A stretch of DNA of 64,000 nt from an uncultured bacterium. Lineage in GTDB: Bacteria; Cyanobacteriota; Vampirovibrionia; Gastranaerophilales; Gastranaerophilaceae. The DNA lies in the NCBI GenBank assembly GCA_950022495.1, contig CATLLJ010000004.1, positions 47,730 to 111,729 of the forward strand. Direction: 5' to 3'. The notes beneath the pieces are model-generated. The model did no database searches and was not told the DNA's origin. It saw only the letters and a list, made by a program, of their open reading frames with translations. This document shows positions 16,147-24,640 of this stretch, in pieces (position 1 is the first letter of the stretch; each line of letters opens with the position of its first letter). The position numbers were made by a program, and so were the translations under genes.

Positions 16147-18408
16147 TTATTGCGGTATTAAAGATTCGTCGGTGATTTTACCTTGAACATCCGGAAATCC
16201 GTTTATTCCAAGAGGATATACTCCGCTGCTGAATTTTATAGCTTTCTGACCGTTTGTTAGCGTAATTTGTGTTCCTGTGCCCAAATTACCGGTTTTCATT
16301 GTATAAGTATCGCCATCTTGCCAGTTGTTCATTGTGTCTTGATAACTTGTCATATTTCTATTAAGTAGGTCATAACTTTTTAATGTATTGCTATATTCAT
16401 TTAATTTTTCAAGCCTATTGCTGGTTCCCATTAAGTGTGATGAAGCATTCTGGTAGATATCTATCCAACTCATATCGGCACTGGCTCCCGGGATGCTATC
16501 TATAATAGCTTGTCTTTGTCTTCCAAGCTCGTTTAGTCTTGTTTGTGCAGCTTGATAAGTTGTATCATTTTTAAAATCATGTGGTGTAGTTGATTTATTT
16601 TGTTGAGCTGGAGTTGTAGTAGTTGGCTTAGTTGGTTTTGTGTGTATATCTTTAATTTCGTGTGCAAAATCCGGTAAACCTAAACTGTTTAACGTTGGTT
16701 GATAATATTTGCCATTATATTTGAATGCCCGTTCTCCATTTGGTAAAGTTGTTTTTTCAACAGTAATAATTTTATTATTCTGTTGCATTTTAAACGAACC
16801 ATCTTTCCAATTTGCCATCATATTATTATAGGTTTGCTGGCTTCGTTGTTCCGGAGTTAACTCAGGTGCAGGCTTCGGTATGTTAATTTTAATATCTTCA
16901 GGTTTTATTGTCGCCGGAGGTATATCAATTAATCTTGGTTTTTTCTCTGAGGCAGGTGCAATTACATCAACTTCTAAAAGCTGAGGAATTCCGTCTTTGT
17001 CTAAATCTAATCTAGGAATTTTTAAATCGGCATCTGCGTAGAAATATCTTGTGCCGGCTTTTAGATTGCCATGGTCACGGCTTAGAGTTTTTAATTGGTC
17101 TCTATTTGCACCTTCAATCATTACTTTTGCGGATTTAATCATTGCAGGTGTAATATCTTCTTCTTTATAACCCTGTTCGATTAATGCACGTTTTGCAATT
17201 GCAGTATTGGATTCCCCGCGATTTACATGGAATTTTGATGCTCCAAATTCTGAATCTTCAATAGGTTTTCCTGAACTATCAAGGAATTGTACATCGGTTT
17301 CATTTTCGCCTTTGTCATTTTGGGTAACTGTCGTGACGAATTTGTTACCGTTTCTGTCAAATTTAGTTGAAGAAGTTCTTTTTCCATCACCGGAAATTTC
17401 AGTTTGTTTTGTTAGTCTTCCATTATCATCGTAGGTGTATTCAATAGAATTCTTTTTGCTTGGAATATTTCCGTCAACAACTTCTCTGGATGGTCTTCCT
17501 GCTTGCATATCCTGTTCGCTGGCAAAGGAAAGTTCGTGCTTATGCTGTGCACCGTTACCATCAGGCAAATTGTAGGATTCGTTAATGCCTGTAATACTTG
17601 TTCCATCACTGCCATATTGACGGGTTACTGTATGTTGAATAGTTGTTCCGTCTTTTTGAGTAGGTTCTGTAGTTGTAGTTGATTTGATGGTTTTGCCATC
17701 AGATGCATAAGAGGTTACAGTCTCTTTACCGTCTTTTATTTCGCATTTTTCAAGTAAAACATTATCTTTAGAAAACTTTTCATAACCACCTTCTTTTGGT
17801 ATAGAATATGTGCCGTCTTTATATTCGGTTTTTGTTACTTTACCCTGTGCGTCTTTGTATTGAATAGTACCGGTTTCAGGGTCTTTTACAATGGATGTTC
17901 CATCGCTGTTTGTTGTAACATTTCCTCTTGTATATGAGCCTCCTTTATGGAATGTTGTGTCACCTTCAACGTAATCTCCATTGGCATAAGCATTTTGTTG
18001 ATCTGCAATAGATTGAAGAGCTTTAAATGCGTCTTGATTTAAGGCTTTTGTTGTTTGGTGGAAGTCTCTTGCCGAAATTTTATCATCCCGTCCGCCGGTT
18101 TCTTTAAGATACCGTGCTAAGTTTTGTGCTTCGCCCGCATCAATAACACCATCGCCATTAGCATCAATTTGAACTTCTTTACCGTCACTTCCTTTAACTT
18201 TCATGTTAAAAATTGATTGGTTTTGGTCAGTTTTTACAAGCCCTTGAAGTTTGGACAAATCAACAGTTTTATCTGACCCCTTGATTTTTATTTCACCTGT
18301 AGGAGCCGGAGTATTTGATGTTGGAGTGGATGTTGTTTGTTGTGGTGTGGATGTCGTTGGTGTTGTGGCTGTAAAAAATTGACATCCAAGGTTTAAATTG
18401 AATGACAT
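16147..18408 (-). CDS. Large repeat protein with EF-hand-like motif, 753 aa
   Basis: AAAGGAT precedes the ATG. The N-terminal 45 residues are Thr/Pro-rich linker. Around residues 70-110 an EF-hand/dockerin-like calcium loop appears (DANGDGVIDAGEAQ), and a second Asp-rich loop DLDKDGIPQLLEVD lies near 475. Between are many short YD-like beta repeats (YKDGTYSIPKEGGYEKF, YDDNGRLTKQTEISGDGKR). Near 400-470 a segment beginning FHVNRGESNTAIAKRALIEQG has LysM-like character. There is no classical signal peptide. It may be a secreted or surface protein using another route; it shares texture with the 417-aa protein at 1513. Confidence 0.85.
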   Translation of the reverse strand: MSFNLNLGCQFFTATTPTTSTPQQTTSTPTSNTPAPTGEIKIKGSDKTVDLSKLQGLVKTDQNQSIFNMKVKGSDGKEVQIDANGDGVIDAGEAQNLARYLKETGGRDDKISARDFHQTTKALNQDAFKALQSIADQQNAYANGDYVEGDTTFHKGGSYTRGNVTTNSDGTSIVKDPETGTIQYKDAQGKVTKTEYKDGTYSIPKEGGYEKFSKDNVLLEKCEIKDGKETVTSYASDGKTIKSTTTTEPTQKDGTTIQHTVTRQYGSDGTSITGINESYNLPDGNGAQHKHELSFASEQDMQAGRPSREVVDGNIPSKKNSIEYTYDDNGRLTKQTEISGDGKRTSSTKFDRNGNKFVTTVTQNDKGENETDVQFLDSSGKPIEDSEFGASKFHVNRGESNTAIAKRALIEQGYKEEDITPAMIKSAKVMIEGANRDQLKTLSRDHGNLKAGTRYFYADADLKIPRLDLDKDGIPQLLEVDVIAPASEKKPRLIDIPPATIKPEDIKINIPKPAPELTPEQRSQQTYNNMMANWKDGSFKMQQNNKIITVEKTTLPNGERAFKYNGKYYQPTLNSLGLPDFAHEIKDIHTKPTKPTTTTPAQQNKSTTPHDFKNDTTYQAAQTRLNELGRQRQAIIDSIPGASADMSWIDIYQNASSHLMGTSNRLEKLNEYSNTLKSYDLLNRNMTSYQDTMNNWQDGDTYTMKTGNLGTGTQITLTNGQKAIKFSSGVYPLGINGFPDVQGKITDESLIPQ

Positions 18409-18515
18409 AGTAATCCTTTATAGTTTGTATTTGTTTTAAATATCGGATTTTTGTGTCATTTCTTTAATATTTTCTGTAAATATTAAGTAGTATTAATATA
18501 TTTTTGGCAAAATAA

Positions 18516-18547
18516 TACCGTATTTTAAAATAAACTAAAATACGGCA
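18516..18547 (-). terminator. Terminator of the HIT gene
   Basis: CCGTATTTTA pairs with TAAAATACGG around AATAAAC. On the minus strand it follows the HIT gene stop after about 25 bases and has a T-rich trail. Confidence 0.75.
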
Positions 18548-18571
18548 TATATTATTTAAAATATTTGTTTC

Positions 18572-18886
18572 TTAAATTTTTCCCATAACATGAATATGAA
18601 GATGGAAAACTTCTTGACCGGCTTCTTTTCCTGTGTTGATTTGTGTTTTGTATGCTTTTAATCCAACTTTTTTAGTTACATCTTTTACTGTTTGCAAAAG
18701 TTCAGCCATTAATTTAGGGTCTTCTAATTCGTTTAACGAAGCAATATGTTCTTTCGGACATACAAGCATGTGTACAGGTGCTTTTGGATTAATATCGTTG
18801 AACACAACAGTGTTTTCTGTTTCGTATACGAATTCTGTGCCAAAGTCACCTCTGATTATTTTACAAAAAATACAATCTTCACTCAT
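18572..18886 (-). CDS. hinT: HIT family nucleotide hydrolase (HinT-like)
   Basis: HIT proteins hydrolyse nucleoside phosphoramidates or dinucleoside polyphosphates. The histidine triad HLHIHVMG closes the protein, and the N-terminus CIFCKIIRGDFGTEFVYE is typical of HinT. I take the second ATG (TTGGAG six bases before) as start, giving 104 residues; the track start is a TTG four codons earlier that overlaps the ribosome-binding site. It lies downstream of a palindromic repeat and the O-methyltransferase gene. Confidence 0.93.
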   Translation of the reverse strand: MSEDCIFCKIIRGDFGTEFVYETENTVVFNDINPKAPVHMLVCPKEHIASLNELEDPKLMAELLQTVKDVTKKVGLKAYKTQINTGKEAGQEVFHLHIHVMGKI

Positions 18887-18903
18887 CATTTTCTCCAAGT
18901 TTT

Positions 18904-18973
18904 ATGAGATTCTTCGGCTTGAAGTCATTCTGAGCGAAGCGAAGAATCTCATAAATTACTGCCTCAGAATGAC
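18904..18973. repeat. Interleaved palindromic repeat (TGAGATTCTTCG ... CGAAGAATCTCA)
   Basis: ATGAGATTCTTCG at 18904-18916 is mirrored at 18940-18952, and GTCATTCTGAG at 18924-18934 is mirrored by CTCAGAATGAC at 18963-18973, so two inverted repeats interlock. This 'GTCATTCTGAGCGAAGCGAAG' type palindrome is a known style of intergenic repeat in many bacteria. It lies between the HIT and O-methyltransferase genes. Confidence 0.85.
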
Positions 18974-18981
18974 AGACAGAT

Positions 18982-19554
18982 TTACCTAAGTTTTTTCGCC
19001 AGTGACAATCCCGCCGGTAATGGTAAAACTACGTTTTCGTAATTTGGATTAGCGTTAATATCATCTAAAAATGTTTGAACTTTTGAAGCATGTGATATAA
19101 CGTTGTCGCATGCAATATATCCGCCAATATTTAAATGTGGTTCAATAAGGTGGAAAAATTTTATATATTGGGCTTTGTTTGCATCAATAAACGCAAAATC
19201 TACTTTAAAATCTTCCGGTAAATATTCTAATATTGTTGCAGCATCTCCTTTTCGGGTTTCAATAATATCTGCAACACCGCATTTTTCAAAATTTTCTTTT
19301 GCAACATCGAGCCGCTTATCATAAAATTCAATAGTTGTAAGTTTTCCGCCGGTTTGTTTTAAAGCCTTTCCAAGCCAGATGCCTGAATAACCGTTTGAGG
19401 TGCCGACTTCTATAACACTTTTTGATTTTGAATCAACTATCATGTTATATAAAAATTCTGCGGTCACTCTGGATATATTCCAAAATTCTTTTTGTGTTTT
19501 TTCCAGTTCTTTTAAAATTTCTTGAGTTGTATTATCAAAAGTTTCTATAATCAT
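18982..19554 (-). CDS. O-methyltransferase family 3 (class I SAM-dependent)
   Basis: Caffeoyl-CoA/catechol O-methyltransferase-like fold, 190 residues. The SAM-binding motif is VIEVGTSNGYSGIWL, followed by TIEFYDKRLDVAKENF, DFAFIDANKAQYIKFF and GGYIACDNV. The substrate cannot be inferred. The start overlaps the stop of the upstream beta-propeller gene by four bases (ATGA), so the two are translationally coupled. Confidence 0.9.
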   Translation of the reverse strand: MIIETFDNTTQEILKELEKTQKEFWNISRVTAEFLYNMIVDSKSKSVIEVGTSNGYSGIWLGKALKQTGGKLTTIEFYDKRLDVAKENFEKCGVADIIETRKGDAATILEYLPEDFKVDFAFIDANKAQYIKFFHLIEPHLNIGGYIACDNVISHASKVQTFLDDINANPNYENVVLPLPAGLSLAKKLR

Positions 19555-20969
19555 TTTATTGTTTTAACCTTATCAGTAACTACAATTGAGCGGACAGGAA
19601 CATCTAAAGGACTTGTTTTAACAATTTCTTTAGTTGTTGTATCAATTACAGAATACAAACCTGAACGGGCATTAGTAATCATTATCATTTCACTGTTTTC
19701 AATTGGTGTAATTGTTGTTGCGAAAGCGTTTGTATTTAAGAATAATTTATCTGTAATCACATCTTCTTCAGTGTTTAGAACTTCAACAAGATTTTCGCCT
19801 GCACCCAGAATGTATAATTCTTTATTATGTGCATACAAATCAACAGGTTTTTCACAAACTTCAAGTTCTGAAATTAGTTCTAAAGTTTCGTAATCAACGA
19901 TTGCCAATCTGTTTTGAGTACGGCTTATTACATAAATTTTACCGTCAGTGTATGCAATTTTTGAAATATTCGGGAATGTGCCGATATTTTTTAATTTGTA
20001 GTTGTTGTCCAGTTCAATTGCCCAGATATTATTTTTGTTTCTGTCTACATAAAATAGCTTGTTGCCATCTTCAGACAATGTGAATTTTTCGCAAAGTCCG
20101 TTGATTTTAAGCTGCCTTTTGAGGGTCATTGTTTCAAGATTGAATACATATACGCTTGAATTTGAACCGCTTGTTATATATGCAACTTTTTTATCATTGT
20201 CAATGATTATTTGCTCAGGATGAATTTCAAACGGAACTTGTTTGATAACTTTTTCATCCATAAGAGAAATTATATTCATAACTTTTGAATCAAAGTATGT
20301 CACAAGCAAAAATTCACCGTTGTAGCACTTTAAGTCGTTAATTACGGCATTTTGTTCAAGTGCATAATTCGGTAATTTTGTGTTTGAGTCAATAACCTGA
20401 ATATTTTTGTTTGTTCCTGTTGCAATGTAGAAGGTTTTACCGTTTAATTCTTCAACCGGAGAAATGCTGTTTGTTTTACCGACTTTTCTTGCGTTATTGA
20501 TTTTTAAACCTGTTTCTTGAGTTATTGCAATGTCAATATTACCGATAATCCCTTTTAAGGTTTCAGGAATAACAAGTCCTTTTGGTAATAAAATATCCTG
20601 CGGCAAAAGTCCTGATTGAATTTCGTCAGGAGGATTCATCAAATTGATAACTGTTTTTTTGCCGTTGGTATTTATAACTTTTAATAATGAATAATTATTG
20701 TTGAGAATAACCATATCAGGTTTTTGTTTTAATGTTTCGTTTGCAGGGTAAGTTGTTTTTATGCCGACTTCGTCAACTTTTTCAACTTTTGAAGGAAAAA
20801 TCGGCAAATACATTGTGTTATCAGGCAATACAATTACACCATCAAAACGGAAATTTGTTTCAGGAAATGTCTGATTCACGAAATCCTGTACATCTTGCGG
20901 AACTTGTTCTGCAAGTGCGGCTCCGGATGCTGCTAAACATAAAACTAAAGTCAACAATAATTTTTTCAT
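19551..20969 (-). CDS. Exported YncE-like beta-propeller protein, 472 aa
   Basis: A signal peptide is visible (MKKLLLTLVLCLAASGAALA). The rest contains repeated blade-like units, such as KVAYITSGSNSSVYVFNLETMTLKRQLKING and GKIYVISRTQNRLAIVDYETLELISELEVCEKPVDLYAHN, typical of periplasmic YVTN/YncE seven-bladed propellers. The N-terminal 120 residues are a separate part beginning QVPQDVQDFVNQTFPETNFRFDG. It sits between dnaJ and the O-methyltransferase in one minus-strand run; its start abuts the dnaJ stop. Confidence 0.88.
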   Translation of the reverse strand: MKKLLLTLVLCLAASGAALAEQVPQDVQDFVNQTFPETNFRFDGVIVLPDNTMYLPIFPSKVEKVDEVGIKTTYPANETLKQKPDMVILNNNYSLLKVINTNGKKTVINLMNPPDEIQSGLLPQDILLPKGLVIPETLKGIIGNIDIAITQETGLKINNARKVGKTNSISPVEELNGKTFYIATGTNKNIQVIDSNTKLPNYALEQNAVINDLKCYNGEFLLVTYFDSKVMNIISLMDEKVIKQVPFEIHPEQIIIDNDKKVAYITSGSNSSVYVFNLETMTLKRQLKINGLCEKFTLSEDGNKLFYVDRNKNNIWAIELDNNYKLKNIGTFPNISKIAYTDGKIYVISRTQNRLAIVDYETLELISELEVCEKPVDLYAHNKELYILGAGENLVEVLNTEEDVITDKLFLNTNAFATTITPIENSEMIMITNARSGLYSVIDTTTKEIVKTSPLDVPVRSIVVTDKVKTIK

Positions 20970-22094
20970 TTATTTAAAAACTCCTTTAACCTTTGACATT
21001 ATAGATTTTGGCGGAACTTTGCCGGTTTCAAATTCGTATAATTCCTTATATAAAGCTTCCTGTTTTTTGTCTAACTTTGTAGGAATTTTAATTTTAAGAA
21101 TTACTATGTGGTCGCCTCTTTGAGATGGTTTTGAAATTATTGGTATACCTGCACCTTTGATTTTAACAAGATTTCCGTGCTGAGCACCTGCAGGTATTTG
21201 AATTTCTTTTTCACCGTCAAGAGTTTTGATTGTTACAGTGTCGCCGATAACTGCCTGAGCAGGTGAGATTTCAAGTTCTGTAAATACATTGATGCCTTCA
21301 CGTTTGTAGTAAGCTGAAGATTCGACATGAATAACTACAAATAAATCTCCGTTTGGACCGCCGTTTATTCCGCAGTCACCTTCTCCGGAAACCCTGATTT
21401 TAGACATATTATCAACGCCTGCAGGAATTTTGATTTCGATTTTCTTTTCTTTGTTAATTTGACCGTGTCCCTGACAGGTTTTGCAAGGTTTGTCGATAAT
21501 CTCTCCTGTTCCGTGGCAGTGTGGACAGGTTGTAATTTGTGCAAAGTTGCCAAGAGGAGTTCTAGTCACAGTTTTTACCTGACCTGAACCTCCGCACTGC
21601 GGACATGTTTTCTTTTGAGTTCCTTTTTCTGCACCTGTTCCGTGGCAGTCAGGACAGGTTTCAAGATGGTCAAATTTTATTTCTTTATTTATTCCAAACG
21701 CAGCATCTTCAAATTTTAACTTAATATCATATCTCAAATCGTCGCCGCGTTGAGGAGCGTTCGGGTCAATTCCGCCGCCAAATCCAAATCCGCCGAATCC
21801 GCCAAAGAATGATTCAAAAATATCGTTCAAATCGCCAAAACCGCCTGCAAACGGACCGTTTGTATCAAATCCAGCATTTTTTAAACCGTCTTCACCGTAT
21901 CTGTCGTAGGTTGCTCTTTTGTTCTCATCAGATAAAGTTTCGTAAGCTTTGCCGAGTTCTTTAAATTTTTCTTCAGCATCAGGGGCTTTGTTTACATCGG
22001 GGTGCAGCTCTCTGGCTTTTTTCCTGAAAGCTGATTTTATTTCGTCTTTTGAAGCATCTTTTGATACTCCTAATATTTCATAATAATCTGCCAT
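20970..22094 (-). CDS. dnaJ: Molecular chaperone DnaJ
   Basis: DnaJ is the DnaK co-chaperone. Residues 1-70 are the J domain with HPD at 31-33; a Gly/Phe-rich linker follows ([13 protein letters not shown]); then four CxxCxGxG-type zinc repeats ([32 protein letters not shown]) and the substrate-binding domains. Length 374 is normal for full-length DnaJ. It follows grpE by 66 bases; no dnaK or hrcA is present in the window. Confidence 0.97.
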   Translation of the reverse strand: MADYYEILGVSKDASKDEIKSAFRKKARELHPDVNKAPDAEEKFKELGKAYETLSDENKRATYDRYGEDGLKNAGFDTNGPFAGGFGDLNDIFESFFGGFGGFGFGGGIDPNAPQRGDDLRYDIKLKFEDAAFGINKEIKFDHLETCPDCHGTGAEKGTQKKTCPQCGGSGQVKTVTRTPLGNFAQITTCPHCHGTGEIIDKPCKTCQGHGQINKEKKIEIKIPAGVDNMSKIRVSGEGDCGINGGPNGDLFVVIHVESSAYYKREGINVFTELEISPAQAVIGDTVTIKTLDGEKEIQIPAGAQHGNLVKIKGAGIPIISKPSQRGDHIVILKIKIPTKLDKKQEALYKELYEFETGKVPPKSIMSKVKGVFK

Positions 22095-22160
22095 ATCCTC
22101 TTTTTACTTCCTTTTCTACTATATCCCTTGTCTAAGGGTATGTTAGTGGGGATTGCCCGT

Positions 22161-22724
22161 TTAACCCGCAGTTGCAACATTAACAAGAGTTGGTCTTAGA
22201 ACCTTGTCGCCCATTTTGTAACCTTTTTGTAATTCAGCGATTACAGTATGTTCAGGGTGTTCGCTTGTTGGAGTTTGCATAACTGCTTCGTGGAAATTAG
22301 GGTCAAATTCTTCCCCGATGGCTTTAATTTCTTCCAAGCCCAGTTTTGACAAAGAATCCCAAACCTGTTTATGAACAAGATTAAAACTTTCTTTAACTTT
22401 TTCGCAATCTTCAACACCTTCAAGTGCTTTTTGACCGCGGTCAAAGTTATCAAGAACTTCAATCATTTTTTTCAAAGTTGATTCAGTTCCGAACTTGATT
22501 AAATTTTCACGTTCTTGTTCCTGACGTTTTCTGTAGTTATCAAAATCTGCTGCAAGACGAATATATTGCTGGTTTAGTTTGTCGTATTCTTCTTGAAGTT
22601 TGTTATCTTGAACAGCTTCTTCTTTTGTTTCTTCAACAGGAGTTTCGTTTTCAGTTGAAGCTTCAATATTTTCATCTTTAACTAATTCGTCGTTTTTAAA
22701 CGGATTTGAATTATTTTCAGTCAT
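22161..22724 (-). CDS. grpE: Nucleotide exchange factor GrpE
   Basis: GrpE releases ADP from DnaK. The start at 22724 (MTENNSNPFKNDE) has AAGGGA nine bases upstream; the track start is six residues further. The N-terminal 50 residues are acidic and disordered, then a long helix (YIRLAADFDNYRKRQEQERENLIKFG) and the C-terminal signature VLRPTLVNVA. 187 residues, usual size. A promoter lies at 22759-22786. Confidence 0.96.
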   Translation of the reverse strand: MTENNSNPFKNDELVKDENIEASTENETPVEETKEEAVQDNKLQEEYDKLNQQYIRLAADFDNYRKRQEQERENLIKFGTESTLKKMIEVLDNFDRGQKALEGVEDCEKVKESFNLVHKQVWDSLSKLGLEEIKAIGEEFDPNFHEAVMQTPTSEHPEHTVIAELQKGYKMGDKVLRPTLVNVATAG

Positions 22725-22758
22725 TATTATATTTCCCTTCACAACATTATATACCTAT

Positions 22759-22786
22759 ATTATAAGGCATGAAAGCAAATTAACAA
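22759..22786 (-). promoter_or_regulatory. Promoter for grpE-dnaJ
   Basis: On the minus strand TTGTTA (22786-22781) and TATAAT (22764-22759) with a 16-base spacer. This is housekeeping-type; I see no CIRCE inverted repeat. Confidence 0.7.
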
Positions 22787-22823
22787 GTGAAATTTATCTT
22801 TTTTTAATAATTGAGGTTCGGGG

Positions 22824-23063
22824 TTATTTTTTGTAAATATCTTCAAGAGAAATATTGAGAGCATCGGCAATAGCAATAATGGTTGTAATTTTCGGATTAG
22901 CATGAGCGTTTTCAATTTTGCTAAGATGCTTTTCATTAATATTTGCTATAGCTGCCAGCCCTTCCTGTGATAAACCGGCACGATTTCTTTCAGCACATAT
23001 ATTTCTACCAACTATTATAAGAATTTCATTCTCATCCATACTTGTATATTCACATATTGACAA
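22824..23063 (-). CDS. Xre-family helix-turn-helix regulator, 71-79 aa
   Basis: HTH_3 domain: RNRAGLSQEGLAAIANINEKHLSKIENAHANPKITTIIAIADALNISLEDIYKK. The start is uncertain: the track start at 23063 and the internal ATG at 23039 (MDENEILIIVGRN) both lack a clear ribosome-binding site; the shorter form matches the domain better. It is the first of two regulators in the second Xre island. Confidence 0.85.
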   Translation of the reverse strand: MSICEYTSMDENEILIIVGRNICAERNRAGLSQEGLAAIANINEKHLSKIENAHANPKITTIIAIADALNISLEDIYKK

Positions 23064-23142
23064 ATGTATTAGTACTGCTTTAAGATGGAATTAGGTGTGC
23101 TTTAGAATAACTTTCTACACTTTAAGGAGGGGTTATGTAGTC

Positions 23143-23481
23143 TTATTTGTCCATAACATTTAAAATATTAAAAATTTCTCGTAGTTTATCAGAACTGAAA
23201 TCAGGTAAAAGTCGTTTGATTTCATTAATATAATTGATATCTGCTTCTGTAAAAACTTTAACTTTAGGACTAAGTAAAAATGATGGAGTTACATTAAAGA
23301 AATTGCTAAGAGCTGCTAAAACTTTACTTGAGACAAATGTGCTTCCTGTTTCAATTTTAGTTACCGAATGTGATTGTAACCCCAAAAACTCTGAAAGTTG
23401 TTCCTGTGTTATTCCCCTATTAATGCGAAGTTCTTTAACATTGGCACCAATGATTTTTTTAATATTTTCACTATCATACAT
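23143..23481 (-). CDS. Xre-family regulator with C-terminal extension, 112 aa
   Basis: N-terminal HTH_3 (KELRINRGITQEQLSEFLGLQSHSVTKIETGSTFVSSKVLAALSNFFNV) followed by about 45 residues with a helical acidic pattern (VKVFTEADINYINEIKRLLPDFSSDKLREIFNILNVM). The architecture resembles the regulators at 36944 and 37410, which also have about 40-residue C-terminal tails. It is divergent from the small gene at 23623. Confidence 0.9.
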   Translation of the reverse strand: MYDSENIKKIIGANVKELRINRGITQEQLSEFLGLQSHSVTKIETGSTFVSSKVLAALSNFFNVTPSFLLSPKVKVFTEADINYINEIKRLLPDFSSDKLREIFNILNVMDK

Positions 23482-23622
23482 AAACTATATATTAGTTTAT
23501 TTTTTTGTCCCTTGCTATTACCTGTTATTCGTAAATAAGAATATCAAGGTATAAATAAAGATTTAAAATCAATAAATGACCATTATATTCATATAAAATT
23601 ACGTAAAAAGGAGGTATACAAA

Positions 23623-23835
23623 ATGAACGAAAAAATTTTATTACAATCAGAAAACAGAGAAAAAGAAAACAGAACACTTGATATTCTGGTAAATCTGAAC
23701 AGTTATCTTGAAATAGCCGCTTCATACGTTGGCAACAACGATAACAACAAGGAGTTATTCCATAGGGCTATTAATCGACAACATGCAAAAAGAAGTAAGA
23801 GAATTGATGGAAATCAACAGTTTATTGGAAAGTGA
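23623..23835 (+). pseudogene. Frameshifted copy of the 72-aa small protein gene at 37874
   Basis: The first 47 codons encode the same protein as 37874-38092 (MNEKILLQSENREKENRTLD... NNKELFH). Here two bases of the CACA in TTCCACATAGGG are lost (TTCCATAGGG), so the frame shifts and the rest (RAINRQHAKRSKRIDGN) is nonsense. The DNA downstream of the shift is still almost identical to the intact copy, including the original TGAGTAG end. AAGGAGG lies upstream, so a truncated product could still be made. Confidence 0.85.
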
Positions 23836-24640
23836 GTAGAATATATAAGGGGGTTCGGGGTAGAAATCCAAACCTACAAATGTACAAATCTATAAGCTGG
23901 ATTGCTTCGGGGGTAAATGTAAAAGTAATTTAATACACCCGTTCAAGTTTCCAATCGCAATAATGTAACTTCTTTTATGGATTGCTTCGTCGTTTCACTC
24001 CTCGCAATGACAATACGAGCTAAGTCATTGCGAGGGCTTTAGCCCGTGGCAATCTATTAATTAAATAGCTCGAGTTATCAGGGGCATCGCCCCCGAACCC
24101 CAAAGTTAGATTGAGAAAGGTTCGACCTCCACGAAGTGAACAATAAATGTTATGCGAAACAACAACAAAAGCGAGTATTGTTTGAACGACTAGGGGTAAA
24201 TATATTAGGTAATTAGACTCCGTATACCAATATTGGTAGCAATGTACCCACTCCGGTGAGGAGTCAGGGTGACACCTGAGTGAGTTTACTCGCTTTGGGT
24301 TGAGCATTTACAATTTATTAGTGAACGCAACGCTAGCGAGCAGAGGGCGAACGGTCAAGGCGTTGAGCCTTGCCGGTAGACCCGTTTATCGCGAGCGACG
24401 CAAGACAGTGATAGGAGAAAGTTTCTTTGCTCCACGTTTCTGTCTTGGATTTTTGCGAGTCGGACGGCTCAACGCAGTCCTCCTCTGGACGAGTTTCACT
24501 CTTTTAAAAATCCGCTTTGCGGTCAAAGAAATGTGGAATAGAAAACTATTTATCAGAAACTACGTTTCCGAACCTTCCTATATCCGAAATTAGCAGTTTG
24601 GGCTTTCTGCCCAACAGCTCGCTTTTTTAAATTTCATTAT
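23836..24640. repeat. 800-bp repeat field between the second Xre island and the ABC ATPase
   Basis: No real gene is seen. 23894-24059 is dispersed repeat copy c. From about 24060 to 24620 there is GC-richer, palindrome-rich DNA: CAGGGGCATCGCCCCCG, AAGGCGTTGAGCCTT, TTGGGCTTTCTGCCCAA, and a CATCAGAAACTACG-like block (ATCAGAAACTACGTTTCCG) shared with the element at 29517-29961. The track ORFs 24020..24307 and 24300..24593 translate these repeats and have no protein-like features. Confidence 0.8.
23894..24059. repeat. Dispersed repeat copy c
   Basis: Begins AAGCTGGATTGCTTCGG and ends GCCCGTGGCAATCTATTA, with a nested palindrome (CCTCGCAATGAC / GTCATTGCGAGG). It carries an internal partial duplication (ATGGATTGCTTCGTCGTTTC) compared with copies b and d. 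Confidence 0.85.

Noticed and set aside
24060-24200. A tRNA gene suggested by GGTTCGACCTCC near 24118
   Set aside because: No acceptor stem, D-arm or anticodon arm can be built around it; it belongs to the palindrome-rich repeat field.
24020-24593. Track ORFs 24020..24307 (minus) and 24300..24593 (plus) as genes
   Set aside because: Both translate palindromic repeat DNA; no ribosome-binding site, Arg-rich, mixed composition, no protein-like pattern.
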